Source: Duganella guangzhouensis
Lineage (GTDB): Bacteria > Pseudomonadota > Gammaproteobacteria > Burkholderiales > Burkholderiaceae_D
Assembly: GCF_009674535.1 (NCBI RefSeq)
Contig: NZ_WKJK01000003.1
Location: 62,001 to 126,000 of the forward strand
DNA length: 64,000 nucleotides
Direction of reading: 5' to 3'
The position numbers and the translations under genes were made by a program. This document shows positions 9,888 through 18,678 of this stretch, in pieces (position 1 is the stretch's first letter; each line of letters starts with the position of its first letter). Below the pieces are notes generated by a model. The model was given only the letters and a program-made list of their open reading frames with translations, made no database searches and was not told where the DNA came from.

Positions 9888-10544
9888 TCAGGCTTCCACT
9901 GCGAGCAGCGCCTCGACTTCGGCCTGCACCTGCGCCATGGTGTCCACCACGCGCCAGGCGCCCGGGAAGTCATGATGCCGCGTCAACGCATTGCGCAGGA
10001 TGATGCAGCGGATACCCGCCGCAGTGGCGGCCTGCAGGCCGCGTGGCGAATCCTCGACCACCAGCGCCTCGTCGGCACGCACGCCCATGCGCTGCAGTCC
10101 AAGCAAATACGGCTCCGGCGACGGTTTGCTATGCGTGTACGATTCATGCGTCAGCACGAACTCAAAGTAAGGCAACAGGTCCAGCCGCTGATGGATGATC
10201 TCAAAATGGTCGCAATTCGAACTGGTGACCACGCCCATGCGCAGGCGCGGCGTCAGCGCCGCCAGCACGGCACCCACGCCATCGATCGCCGGAATATGCT
10301 CGGATGCCAGCCGTGCCGCGTAACGCACATTGCGCGCGCTGCGCTCGGCCTCGATCTGCTCTTTGGTGAGCTGCGGCCGCAGCAGATGCCATGCACCGCA
10401 GTTATCGGCCAGATACCAGTCAAAGAAATGCTGCGCGCTCAGCTCCAGGCCCAGGGGCAGGAACAACTCCCGATTGGCCTCATAAAACAGCTGTTCAGTG
10501 TCGACCAGCACACCGTCGTTATCCCACAAAATCGCCCGCAGCAT
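9888..10544 (-). CDS. HAD-superfamily phosphatase (beta-phosphoglucomutase/GPH-like)
   Basis: A 218-residue haloacid dehalogenase-type hydrolase. Motif I is DNDGVLVDTE near residue 8 (nucleophile D8, acid D10), motif II is VVTSSNC, motif III the lysine in KPSPEPY, and motif IV VVEDSPRGLQAA. An alpha-helical cap (subclass IA) lies between motifs I and II, as in phosphoglycolate phosphatase and beta-phosphoglucomutase. The first D-x-D is D-N-D, seen in some members. AAGGAAA precedes ATG 10544. It is transcribed ahead of the glycosyltransferase with a one-base gap, so a sugar-phosphate substrate is an inference from context. Confidence 0.87.
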   Translation of the reverse strand: MLRAILWDNDGVLVDTEQLFYEANRELFLPLGLELSAQHFFDWYLADNCGAWHLLRPQLTKEQIEAERSARNVRYAARLASEHIPAIDGVGAVLAALTPRLRMGVVTSSNCDHFEIIHQRLDLLPYFEFVLTHESYTHSKPSPEPYLLGLQRMGVRADEALVVEDSPRGLQAATAAGIRCIILRNALTRHHDFPGAWRVVDTMAQVQAEVEALLAVEA

Positions 10545-10668
10545 AATCCGCTTTCCTTGTAAAGAACGGCACGCCAAGTGTGGCGTTACCGCAGCGCGCA
10601 TTGTACCCGCTGGTCTGGCGCATCAGGGTGTGACATACTGCCCCCAAAATACAACTACTGCAAGCAAC

Positions 10669-13398
10669 ATGGCTGTTTTCGCAACGCTACCACACAGCTT
10701 CAAGCTCCGTATGACCGGTGTGGTGATCCTGCTGGTGCTGACGGCGACCCTGATCGTCACGCTGATGTCGCTGCTGCTGGCGGAACGCGACATGAAAAGC
10801 GTGATCGGCGACCAGCAATACGCGCTGCTCTCTTCCGCCGCAGCCCACATCGACGCCCAAATCAACTCGCGCCAGGTGCTGCTGGCCAGCCTGGCCGACA
10901 CCATGCCGCCGGATGCCGGCGCCGCGATCATGCAGGCTTTTGTCGAACGCCATCCCGCCGCACGCAAGGAATTCCTCAACCTGCATCTATTCAACCGGCA
11001 AGGCACGCTGCTGCACACCGAGGGCGATCACGCCGCCGAGACGCTGGCGCTGAATCCGCGCAGCCGCGCTTTTCTGGAAAATGCGCTGGCCGCCGGCAAA
11101 CCGGTGATCTCGCCGCCGTACAAAAGCGTGCAAACCGGCCTGCCCTCGATCATGCTGCTGCAGCCGGTACGCGACGGCCAGGGGCGCACCGTGATGCTGT
11201 TGGGTGGCAGCATAGACCTCAGCGGCAGCAACTTCATGGCCGACGTGGCGGCACACAAGCCGGGCAAGACCGGTTATCTGTTCATCATGACCAAAGAAGG
11301 TATCCTGCTGCATCATCCGGAAAGCAGCCGACTGCTGGAGCACATCAACGCCCGTCCCGGCTACAACCGCGCCACCGAAATGGCGCTGCGCGGCTTCCAG
11401 GGCTGGACCGAGGCGGCCAACAAGCAAGGCAGCGAAGGCATCTACTCGTACAAGCATCTGGTCACCACCGACTGGATCATCGGCGCCCGCTTCCCGATCG
11501 ACGAAGCCTTCGCGCCGATGATAGCGATGCGCCGTGATGCGTTGCTGCTCGCAGGCGCGCTGGCCGCCATCGCCGGCGTCGTTGCATGGGTTGCTATCCG
11601 CCGCCTGATGCGGCCACTGGAGCAGTTGCGGCGCAACGTCAGCGAGATCCGCAGCGGCGCGGCCGGCATCGACGTATTGCAAGGTGGCCGCAGCGATGAA
11701 ATCGGTGAACTGGGCGACGCCTTCCACGAACTGATGGCCGAGCGCGAAGCCGCGCAGATCGCCATCCGCGACAGCGAATCCCTGATCAGCACCATCCTCG
11801 AACGGGCGCCGGACGCTTTCGTCACCTGTGCCGGCAACGGCATCGTCACCATGTGGAACGCCGCTGCCGAGCGCACCTTCGGCTGGACCCGCGAGGAAGC
11901 CGTCGGCCAGGACATCGCGGAGCTGATCGTTCCCCAGGCTCAGCGCGACGCCCACCGCACCGGCATGATGTTCTTTGCGCTCGGCGGCGGCGGGCCGCTG
12001 ATCAACACCCGCGTGCGGGTGCCGGCGATACACAAGGATGGCCGTGAAATTCCGATCGAACTGTCGCTCGGCGCGCTGAAGCACAAGGGTGCCTGGCACG
12101 CCACCGCCTTCCTGCACGACATCACCGCACAGGTCCGGTACGAACAGCAGATCGCCGCCAGCGAAAAACGGCTGCGCACCGTGGCCGACAGCATCCCGGC
12201 GCTGATCGCCTACATTGACCGCGACCTGCGCTACCACTTCACCAACGAGCATTTCCGCGCGGTGATGGGCACCGATCCACGCAAGATGCTGGGCCGGACC
12301 ATCGCCGAGGTGCTGGGCGAGGACTTCGCCAGCAGCATCGCCCACTTCAACGACGCCGTGTTGCGCGGCCAGCGCGTGCACTACGAGCGTGAAGGCTTCC
12401 ACAACGGCCAGCATCGCCAGATGATGGGCGATCTGGTGCCGGACATTGGCCCGGACGGCAAAGTAATCGGCTTTTATCTGATGGTGCTGGACATCACCGA
12501 GCGCAAGAACGCCGAACTGCGCCAGGCCGCCAGCGAAAAACGTCTCAAACTATTGACCGACAATTTGCCTGTGCTGATTTCCTACCTGGACAAGGAGCGC
12601 CGCATCCAATTCCTGAACGCGACCTACCAGCAATGGGTCGGCGTCGATCCGCAAAGCCTGATCGGACAGCACGTCGCGGCTGGGGTCAGCAACGATATGT
12701 ATTACACCGCGGAGCCGCATCTGGACCGCGCCTACGGCGGCGAGGTCGTCACCTATGAAATCAAGGTCACCATCGCCGGCACCGAACGCACGCTGGAAAC
12801 CACCTATGTGCCGGAACTGGCGGAAGACGGCAGCGTGGCCGGCCTCTATTCGCTGACGCACGACACCACGCACATGAAGGAGATTGAGGAACGTCTCAAG
12901 CAACTGGCACGCGTCGACTCCTTGACTGGCATCGCCAACCGCCTGATGTTCGAAGAGATTCTGCAAGCGGCTATCGTGCGTGCGCGCCGCAACCGGGTGC
13001 CGTTGGCGCTGGCCTATCTGGACATCGACTACTTCAAGCAGATCAACGACAGCCTGGGACACGGCGCCGGCGACCTGGTGCTGAAAGAGTTTGCCGCGCG
13101 GCTGGTGGCCAGCGTGCGCGCGGTGGATACCGTGGCGCGCCTGGCCGGCGACGAATTCGTCATCGTGTTCGAACAGGTGGGCAGCCGGGAAGAAGCGGCG
13201 CCGCTGGCGGCCAAGATCGTGGAAGCGATGCGAAATCCGTTCGACCTGGGCGGCGCGCTGCGCCACGTCACCACCAGCGTGGGCCTCGCCATGCACAACG
13301 GCGATGACGAATCGGCCACCAGCCTGCTGGCGCGCGCCGACAGCGCCCTTTACGAAGCCAAACGCAAGGGCCGCGACGGCTACGCGCTGGCCGATTAA
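10669..13398 (+). CDS. dCache-HAMP-PAS-PAS-PAS-GGDEF signalling protein
   Basis: A 909-residue membrane protein. A first membrane helix (about residues 12-33) and a second (about 285-308) bracket a periplasmic dCache-type ligand domain; a HAMP segment and three PAS domains (about 365, 490 and 620 onwards) lead to a C-terminal GGDEF domain. The active site reads AGDEF, a change of the first glycine that is tolerated in some active cyclases, and the I-site RAVD is five residues upstream. No EAL domain follows. ATG 10669 is chosen because it opens the hydrophobic N-terminus; the frame extends to 10498 but there overlaps the divergent HAD gene. No clear ribosome-binding site. Confidence 0.88.
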   Translation: MAVFATLPHSFKLRMTGVVILLVLTATLIVTLMSLLLAERDMKSVIGDQQYALLSSAAAHIDAQINSRQVLLASLADTMPPDAGAAIMQAFVERHPAARKEFLNLHLFNRQGTLLHTEGDHAAETLALNPRSRAFLENALAAGKPVISPPYKSVQTGLPSIMLLQPVRDGQGRTVMLLGGSIDLSGSNFMADVAAHKPGKTGYLFIMTKEGILLHHPESSRLLEHINARPGYNRATEMALRGFQGWTEAANKQGSEGIYSYKHLVTTDWIIGARFPIDEAFAPMIAMRRDALLLAGALAAIAGVVAWVAIRRLMRPLEQLRRNVSEIRSGAAGIDVLQGGRSDEIGELGDAFHELMAEREAAQIAIRDSESLISTILERAPDAFVTCAGNGIVTMWNAAAERTFGWTREEAVGQDIAELIVPQAQRDAHRTGMMFFALGGGGPLINTRVRVPAIHKDGREIPIELSLGALKHKGAWHATAFLHDITAQVRYEQQIAASEKRLRTVADSIPALIAYIDRDLRYHFTNEHFRAVMGTDPRKMLGRTIAEVLGEDFASSIAHFNDAVLRGQRVHYEREGFHNGQHRQMMGDLVPDIGPDGKVIGFYLMVLDITERKNAELRQAASEKRLKLLTDNLPVLISYLDKERRIQFLNATYQQWVGVDPQSLIGQHVAAGVSNDMYYTAEPHLDRAYGGEVVTYEIKVTIAGTERTLETTYVPELAEDGSVAGLYSLTHDTTHMKEIEERLKQLARVDSLTGIANRLMFEEILQAAIVRARRNRVPLALAYLDIDYFKQINDSLGHGAGDLVLKEFAARLVASVRAVDTVARLAGDEFVIVFEQVGSREEAAPLAAKIVEAMRNPFDLGGALRHVTTSVGLAMHNGDDESATSLLARADSALYEAKRKGRDGYALAD

Positions 13399-14033
13399 GC
13401 CGCTACGCCGCTAGCCAGCGGATTCGGCACCGGTTCAGCCACACGATGCAGCAGATTGCGGTCGACGTGATGGAACTCTTCCTCGCCGCGCAGCAGCATT
13501 ACAGTGTCTTCCTCGTAGCCCCAGGTACCGTCGTCATTGATGGTGACCTTGATGCGATACTCGGTAGTCTTGAAGCCGAATTCCAGGAAAGGATTGGAGC
13601 GGATGCCATAGGTATCCGAATCCAGCCGCGCCACCAGCTCGAACTGTTTGGCGTCCGGCTCCACCACGGCGGACGCCATCGCGATCTGACCGCGCGGGAT
13701 GCCCAGCGTCTGGATCACGGTTTTGGTCTTGGGTTCCCACAGCCAGTAGCCAACCTGCTCGTGATAGGTCTTCACGTTATCCGGCTTGTTGACGATGATC
13801 AGATAGCGCAGACCGTAGAACAGCTGCGGGCCGTTGGTGACCGGATCGATCGGATACAGCTCGATGCGCTCGACGTAAGCCTGCTTGCGCGCACCATCCG
13901 CCTTGGGTTTGATATCCAGCCCGCGCTCGCCCTTCCAGATACCCGCCATCGGCGCCAGCGGTCCGAGGTTGTTGAGGGTGTTGACGTCAATCGGATGTGG
14001 CTCGGTATAGATATCGTGCGAAAACTCGGTCAT
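13395..14033 (-). CDS. nitrobindin-like heme-binding beta-barrel protein (FABP-like)
   Basis: A 212-residue soluble protein with features of the nitrobindin/THAP4 heme-binding family: the early LAPMAGIWKGERG motif (residues 26-38; G-x-W-x-G), a series of amphipathic strands, and the tail HHVDRNLLHRV. The family forms a ten-stranded barrel that may bind ferric heme; whether the axial histidine is kept cannot be settled by eye. It is longer than the usual 160-170 residues because of extra loops. The stop overlaps the convergent GGDEF gene by four bases. No heme genes are adjacent; the function is unproven. Confidence 0.75.
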   Translation of the reverse strand: MTEFSHDIYTEPHPIDVNTLNNLGPLAPMAGIWKGERGLDIKPKADGARKQAYVERIELYPIDPVTNGPQLFYGLRYLIIVNKPDNVKTYHEQVGYWLWEPKTKTVIQTLGIPRGQIAMASAVVEPDAKQFELVARLDSDTYGIRSNPFLEFGFKTTEYRIKVTINDDGTWGYEEDTVMLLRGEEEFHHVDRNLLHRVAEPVPNPLASGVAA

Positions 14034-14065
14034 GCGGGGTCCTGTGGTTGATGATGTAACGGCCG

Positions 14066-14494
14066 TTATTGTAAGGTGATCTCGATGCGGTTGTGACCTC
14101 CGCTATAGGTATAGGCGACCGCGCTGCCCAACTGGCGTATCAGCAGCAGGCCAAGCCCGCCCACCGCCAGCTGTTCGACCGGCAGCGTGGGATCGGGCGC
14201 CGGCGGTCCTTCGGTCAGTGGATTGAACGGTGGCGCGGCGTCGGCATAACACAACACCTGTCCGCGCACGCCCACCCACACCGCGTGCGTGCCATCGTCG
14301 GCCTGGCCGCCGTAGCCGTGCAGGATGCTGTTGCGGAGCAGTTCTTCCAGTATCAATTCGGCACGCGCCACAATGCCCGGCGCCAGGCCGGCCTGCGTCA
14401 ACGCCATGGCGGCGAAGGCCATGGCGCCGGGAACCGCGTCCAGGCGTGCCGGAAAACGCAGCAGATGCGCGATACCGGTTTCTTTTTCGTCCAT
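14066..14494 (-). CDS. RsbW/SpoIIAB-like anti-sigma-type serine kinase (GHKL ATPase)
   Basis: A 142-residue protein made only of a histidine-kinase-like ATPase domain. The N box is ELLRNSILHGYGG with N55, the G1 box is reduced (YADAAPPFNP), and the G2 box is GGLGLLLIRQL. Such stand-alone domains act in partner switching, phosphorylating a STAS protein and releasing it when a PP2C phosphatase reverses this. A STAS gene and a PP2C gene lie 4.2 and 1.1 kb away in the same cluster, which supports that role. It is divergent from the FecR-domain gene, with only 40 bases between start codons. No sigma factor is adjacent, so the output target is unknown. Confidence 0.78.
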   Translation of the reverse strand: MDEKETGIAHLLRFPARLDAVPGAMAFAAMALTQAGLAPGIVARAELILEELLRNSILHGYGGQADDGTHAVWVGVRGQVLCYADAAPPFNPLTEGPPAPDPTLPVEQLAVGGLGLLLIRQLGSAVAYTYSGGHNRIEITLQ

Positions 14495-14496
14495 TC

Positions 14497-14517
14497 GAGC
14501 ATATTATCGGAATGCTC
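14497..14517. promoter_or_regulatory. inverted repeat in the 40-base divergent gap
   Basis: GAGCAT (14497-14502) and ATGCTC (14512-14517) form a perfect 6-base inverted repeat around nine AT-rich bases. A TATTAT hexamer at 14502-14507 could be a -10 box for the FecR-OmpA pair. The element lies exactly between the two start codons and could control both directions. Confidence 0.35.
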
Positions 14518-14534
14518 ATGTAAGGAGAAGCACC

Positions 14535-14996
14535 GTGAAAACAATAATAACGATGATGGCGGCCGCATTCGCGGCATTGACTGCCGTCGCCTCCATCAAT
14601 GCCTGCGCCGACGAACTCCCGGCCGGCATGATCAAATCCGCCAAAGGCAGCGCCGCCATTGAACGCGCCGGCGCCCGCAAACCGGCACAAGCCGGCGCCG
14701 CGTTGATGGCCAGCGACCGCGTGGTGACTGGCGCCGACGGCAGCGTGGGCATCACGCTGCGCGACGAAACCTTGCTGGCGGTAGGCCCGAACAGCAATGT
14801 ATGGCTGGAGAAGTACGCCTTCGATCCAACCTCGCACGAGGGCAAGCTGGATGCGACGGTCAAGAAAGGCACGCTGGGCGTCATCTCCGGCAAACTGTCC
14901 AAGCAGTCGCCGGGCGCGGTGCAGTTCCGCACCCCGACTTCCATCCTGGGCGTGCGCGGCACCGAATTTGTCATTGACGTCAAGGACGGAGAGTAA
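14535..14996 (+). CDS. periplasmic FecR-domain protein
   Basis: A 153-residue exported protein: signal peptide (residues about 1-25, ending near ACA), then a FecR-type beta domain (GAALMASDRVVTGADGSVGI and the terminal TSILGVRGTEFVIDV). This is the stand-alone class of FecR domain, not the iron-type anti-sigma regulator, which has a DUF4880 head and a membrane helix. The GTG start at 14535 has a strong ribosome-binding site (TAAGGAG). It lies two bases before the OmpA-like gene and next to partner-switching genes; stand-alone FecR domains are often found beside CHASE2 proteins, one of which is encoded 600 bases downstream on the other strand. Confidence 0.85.
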   Translation: MKTIITMMAAAFAALTAVASINACADELPAGMIKSAKGSAAIERAGARKPAQAGAALMASDRVVTGADGSVGITLRDETLLAVGPNSNVWLEKYAFDPTSHEGKLDATVKKGTLGVISGKLSKQSPGAVQFRTPTSILGVRGTEFVIDVKDGE

Positions 14997-14998
14997 GC

Positions 14999-15592
14999 AT
15001 GCCCGTCTTCCTGATCTGGGTCGCCTGCCTGGCGGCCGCTGTCGCGCAACTGCAACGCGCACCCAACGAGCAAATCACGCTGCTGCCTAACCAGGATGGC
15101 AGGCCGAGTGCCGTCATCATCACCACCGCCGGCAAAGAGACGGTGCTGAACCAGCCCTATCAGACTGCGGCCGTCGGTAGTGCCGGCGCGGTGGCCAGCG
15201 CCGGCGACAGCAAGGATATCAAAAACCGCTACGGCGCCCTGCTCGAAACCCTGCCGCAGCGCGCCGCCGTGTTCATCGTCTACTTCATCACCGATACCGA
15301 CGAGCTGACGCCGGAATCCGCCGCGCAGCTGGCCGACATCAAGGCACAACTGGCGGCGCGGCCGGCGCCCGAAGTGATCGTCATCGGCCATACCGACACC
15401 GTGGCCCGCCGCGCTTATAACGATGAACTGTCGTTGCGCCGGGCCGAAACCGTCAAGCGCATGCTGGTGGAAGTCGGCATTCCCGCCGACCAAATCAGCG
15501 TGCAGGCACGCGGCGAACGCGAACTGCTGGTGCCGACCGGCGACGGTGTCGACGAACCGCGCAACCGCCGCGTTGAAATCCGCGTGCGCTAA
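14999..15592 (+). CDS. OmpA-family peptidoglycan-binding protein
   Basis: A 197-residue exported protein. A short hydrophobic N-terminus (MPVFLIWVACLAAAVA) serves as signal peptide. The C-terminal 110 residues are an OmpA/MotB-type domain: FITDTDELTPES, VIVIGHTDTVARRAYND, LSLRRAETVKRMLVE, and the closing RNRRVEIRVR. The H-T-D-x-x-G/A and RR-x-E positions bind diaminopimelate in relatives. No beta-barrel precedes it. Its start is two bases after the FecR-domain gene, with GGAGAG upstream, so the two are one operon, and they converge with the CHASE2 phosphatase. A shared cell-envelope sensing role is inferred. Confidence 0.87.
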   Translation: MPVFLIWVACLAAAVAQLQRAPNEQITLLPNQDGRPSAVIITTAGKETVLNQPYQTAAVGSAGAVASAGDSKDIKNRYGALLETLPQRAAVFIVYFITDTDELTPESAAQLADIKAQLAARPAPEVIVIGHTDTVARRAYNDELSLRRAETVKRMLVEVGIPADQISVQARGERELLVPTGDGVDEPRNRRVEIRVR

Positions 15593-15595
15593 AGC

Positions 15596-17704
15596 CTAAT
15601 TGCTCGCGCCATCCCAGCGCAGCACCAGCAAGGTCAGATCGTCTGAAGCCTCGGCGCCGTCCACGTGGCGGCGCACATCGTCGCGTACCGCCTGCACGAT
15701 GGCGGACGGCGAGGCGTTGGCGTCGCCCAGCAGCCGGTCCAGCCGTTTATGGCCATACAACTCGCCGGCCGGGTTCATCGCCTCGGTGATACCATCAGTG
15801 ATCAGGCACAGGCACTCGCCCGGCGCCAGCTGATAGTGCTGAACCGGATATTCGAAATCATCAATCACACACAACGGCGGCCCATCGGCGGGCCGCAGCA
15901 GCTCAACGCGGCCACCGACCGTCAGCCGCCGTGGCGCATCGTGGCCGGCATTGCAGAGCAGGACCTGCCCGCTGGACGCGTCGAGGATGCCGGCCACGCT
16001 GGTCACAAACAGCATCTCCGGATTTTCGCGCACCAGCTCACGGTTGGCGCTATTCATGATGGCGGCCATATCGCCAGCGCCGCGCAGCGCGATGCTGCGT
16101 GCCAGTGCCTTGGCCACCACCATGAACAAGCTGGCCGGCAGCCCCTTGCCGGAGACATCGCCCACCATGAAGAACACCCGATCGGGGTCCAACATGAAGA
16201 AGTCATACAAATCGCCGCCCACTTCGCGCGCCGGTTCCAGCAACGCATCCAACGCAAAACGCCGCTCGCCGGGGAAGGCCGTAGCCGCTTGCGGCAGGGA
16301 CGCCATCTGTATCCGTCGCGCCGCATTCAATTCACCGGCGGTGCGAGCTGCCGCCTCGCGTGCAGCCTGCAAGGCACGCTCGGACAGTTTGCGGTCACGT
16401 ACCGCCGCCGACAGCATGCTGGTTAACAGGCTAAGACAAACAGCGGCGTAGGCAACCGCCGGCCCCGCCGCATCGAACAGCAGGCCGGCGTGCGCGAACA
16501 GCGCGGCGCCAGCGATAAACAGCGCAGCGCCCAGCGCCACCGCCATCGGCACACCGCTGCGCAGTCGCAGCCGGGGCAGCAGCCAGATGGTTGCCAGGCC
16601 GATCGCCGCGAACGCCGCTACCTCGGTCCAGCGCATCCATGCCGGCCGGCGCAGGAAGGCGCCATCGAAGAAGCTTTCTATCATCTGCGCATGCGTATCC
16701 ACGCCGGGCATCAGGTCGCCGCGCGCGTTGGTCTTGTAGTCGCTGAGTCCCAGCCCGGTCATGGCGACGATCACCAGCTTGTCCTGCAAAATGCCAGGCG
16801 CCGTGCGGCCGCGCATCACGTCCAGCGCCGACACATAGCGGTCCATGGCCGGCGCCGAGAAATTGACCCACACCGCGCCATCCGGCAAGGTGGGTACGCG
16901 CAGATCGCCCACCGACACACTGTGCACGCCATCCGCATCAGCCTCGATCTCCAGCGCCGGCACGCCGGTCGCCACCCGCAGCAGCTCCATCGACAACGAC
17001 GGCACCAGCGTATCCCCCACCGCACCCACCAGCGGCGCACGGCGAACGATGCCCTTTTCCAGATTGGCCGACAACAGCCCCTGCCCGCGCGCGGCCGCCT
17101 GCAGCACCGGAAGGCTGGACATCGCCTGCGGAAAGCGCATCACTGGCAGCGCCGCCGCATCGTGGGCGCCGTGCAAGCGCAGCGGCCAGACCCGCAGCGC
17201 CGCGCTGGTGCCAGCTTCCTCGTGCATGAAGCCCGCCGTGCCCAGCACCACCGGCGCTGTGCGCATGCGTTCCGCCAGCAAGGCATCGTGGGACGGCAGT
17301 TTGGCGAGATCGGCGCGCAGCCGGCCGTCCGGCAGACGAGCGGCCAGCGCTTCGGGCGAGGTATTGTCTGGCTCCGGCATCAGGATATCGAGACCGATCG
17401 CCAGCGGACGCTGTTCAGCGATGCGGCCTATCAGCTCGGTCAGCACCGTGCGCGGCCAGGGCCACTGACCGTACTCCGCCAGCGCCGCCTCGTCGATCGC
17501 CACCACCTGCACCGGACCGGATTGCCGCTGGCGCGGCATGTGCACCTGATAAGCGTCGAACAGCGCGAGACGCAAAGCCGGCAAAGGACCGTCGCCGCCG
17601 CGCGCCAGCAGCAGTGCCAACGCCATCAGCAGCAGCAAGGCCATTGGCCTGCCTTGGCCGGCGCGCACGCCGCCCCAGGCGCGGATGAGCAAGCGTCGCG
17701 GCAT
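15596..17704 (-). CDS. CHASE2-domain PP2C-type (SpoIIE) phosphatase
   Basis: A 702-residue membrane-bound serine/threonine phosphatase. After an N-terminal membrane helix comes a large extracytoplasmic CHASE2 domain (VQVVAIDEAALAEYGQWPWPR, then GLDILMPEPDN), three membrane helices at about 330-420, a coiled linker, and a SpoIIE/RsbU PP2C domain with metal-binding motifs EVGGDLYDFF, VGDVSGKG and ITDGITEA. It should dephosphorylate a STAS protein in response to an envelope signal. I place the start at 17704, eight bases after the metallo-beta-lactamase-fold gene, because the longer frame to 17881 only shadows that gene. It is the last gene of a STAS-hydrolase-phosphatase operon. Confidence 0.9.
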   Translation of the reverse strand: MPRRLLIRAWGGVRAGQGRPMALLLLMALALLLARGGDGPLPALRLALFDAYQVHMPRQRQSGPVQVVAIDEAALAEYGQWPWPRTVLTELIGRIAEQRPLAIGLDILMPEPDNTSPEALAARLPDGRLRADLAKLPSHDALLAERMRTAPVVLGTAGFMHEEAGTSAALRVWPLRLHGAHDAAALPVMRFPQAMSSLPVLQAAARGQGLLSANLEKGIVRRAPLVGAVGDTLVPSLSMELLRVATGVPALEIEADADGVHSVSVGDLRVPTLPDGAVWVNFSAPAMDRYVSALDVMRGRTAPGILQDKLVIVAMTGLGLSDYKTNARGDLMPGVDTHAQMIESFFDGAFLRRPAWMRWTEVAAFAAIGLATIWLLPRLRLRSGVPMAVALGAALFIAGAALFAHAGLLFDAAGPAVAYAAVCLSLLTSMLSAAVRDRKLSERALQAAREAAARTAGELNAARRIQMASLPQAATAFPGERRFALDALLEPAREVGGDLYDFFMLDPDRVFFMVGDVSGKGLPASLFMVVAKALARSIALRGAGDMAAIMNSANRELVRENPEMLFVTSVAGILDASSGQVLLCNAGHDAPRRLTVGGRVELLRPADGPPLCVIDDFEYPVQHYQLAPGECLCLITDGITEAMNPAGELYGHKRLDRLLGDANASPSAIVQAVRDDVRRHVDGAEASDDLTLLVLRWDGASN

Positions 17705-17712
17705 GGCGGCGC

Positions 17713-18678
17713 TTACAGCGCGATTTCCATGCCGTCGTAGGCGGAGACGATGTCCAGCGGCGCCTCGCCGGTAATCTCGGCATAGCGTCGGGTCTCGGCC
17801 AGCACGCGCGAGATCTGCGCGTCGTCGTAGATAGGTTCGTGATGGAACAGGCAAAGCTGACGCACGCCGGCCAGCTGGCACAGCTCCACGCCCACCACAT
17901 TGCTGGAATGCCCCCAGTCAGCCTTCACCGAAATCGAATCGGCCAACGAATACATGGCGTCGAAAATCACCAGATCCGCGTCGCGGAAGAAGTCGACGAA
18001 GGCCACCCGCTCGGCGGCGTTATCCAGCTTGTGCTCGGAGTCGGTGCTGTAAATCAGCGTCTTGCCACCCTGCTCCAGCCGGTAGCCATACGAATCACCG
18101 GCGTGCAGTTGCAGCTTGGCGGTCACCGTCACGTCGCGCAGCTGCAGCGGCACGCCCGGCTCCATCGGCACAAACTCGATGGTGGCGCCCAACTGATGAA
18201 AGCCCACCGGGAAGCTGATCGGCTCCTGCTGGCGGCGGAACGCCGTCTCCAGCTCCTGGTGACAACCATAGATCACAATGCGGTTGCCCGGAATGTAGGC
18301 CGGTGTGAAAAACGGGAAGCCCATGATGTGGTCCCAGTGCAGATGCGACATGAACACATGATAGGTCTGCGGCTTGCCCGGCCCGTATTTGGCCAGCTTG
18401 GCGCCGGCCAGCGCGCGCACGCCGGAGCCCAGATCCATGATGATGTGCTCATGCACCGCGTCGGTATCCCAGGCCTCGACCTCGACGCAACTGGAATTGC
18501 CGCCATAGGTGCCGCGCAGCTCGAACGGCAAATCGTCCACATAGGCCGCCACCTTTTCCGGCGTATCCAGCCCAAGGCCGATCGCGCCTTCCAGCGCGGT
18601 CACCAGCTTGCTGCGGATTTGTTTGTGGTTCAGCGCCACCGGCAGCGAGCCACGCGCGCCCCAGATGCGGGCCTTCAT
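17713..18678 (-). CDS. metallo-beta-lactamase-fold hydrolase
   Basis: A 321-residue soluble protein with the metal motif SHLHWDHIMG (H112, H114, D116, H117), an upstream MDLGSGV strand, the later D in IFDAMYS, and HHEP near the C-terminus, as in RNase Z-like and phosphodiesterase-like members of the fold. GARGSLPV at the N-terminus resembles the group annotated as MBL-fold phosphodiesterases (PqsE/cyclic-nucleotide type), but the substrate is not known. Its ATG overlaps the STAS stop as ATGA, and the phosphatase gene follows after eight bases, tying the enzyme to partner switching. Confidence 0.86.
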   Translation of the reverse strand: MKARIWGARGSLPVALNHKQIRSKLVTALEGAIGLGLDTPEKVAAYVDDLPFELRGTYGGNSSCVEVEAWDTDAVHEHIIMDLGSGVRALAGAKLAKYGPGKPQTYHVFMSHLHWDHIMGFPFFTPAYIPGNRIVIYGCHQELETAFRRQQEPISFPVGFHQLGATIEFVPMEPGVPLQLRDVTVTAKLQLHAGDSYGYRLEQGGKTLIYSTDSEHKLDNAAERVAFVDFFRDADLVIFDAMYSLADSISVKADWGHSSNVVGVELCQLAGVRQLCLFHHEPIYDDAQISRVLAETRRYAEITGEAPLDIVSAYDGMEIAL

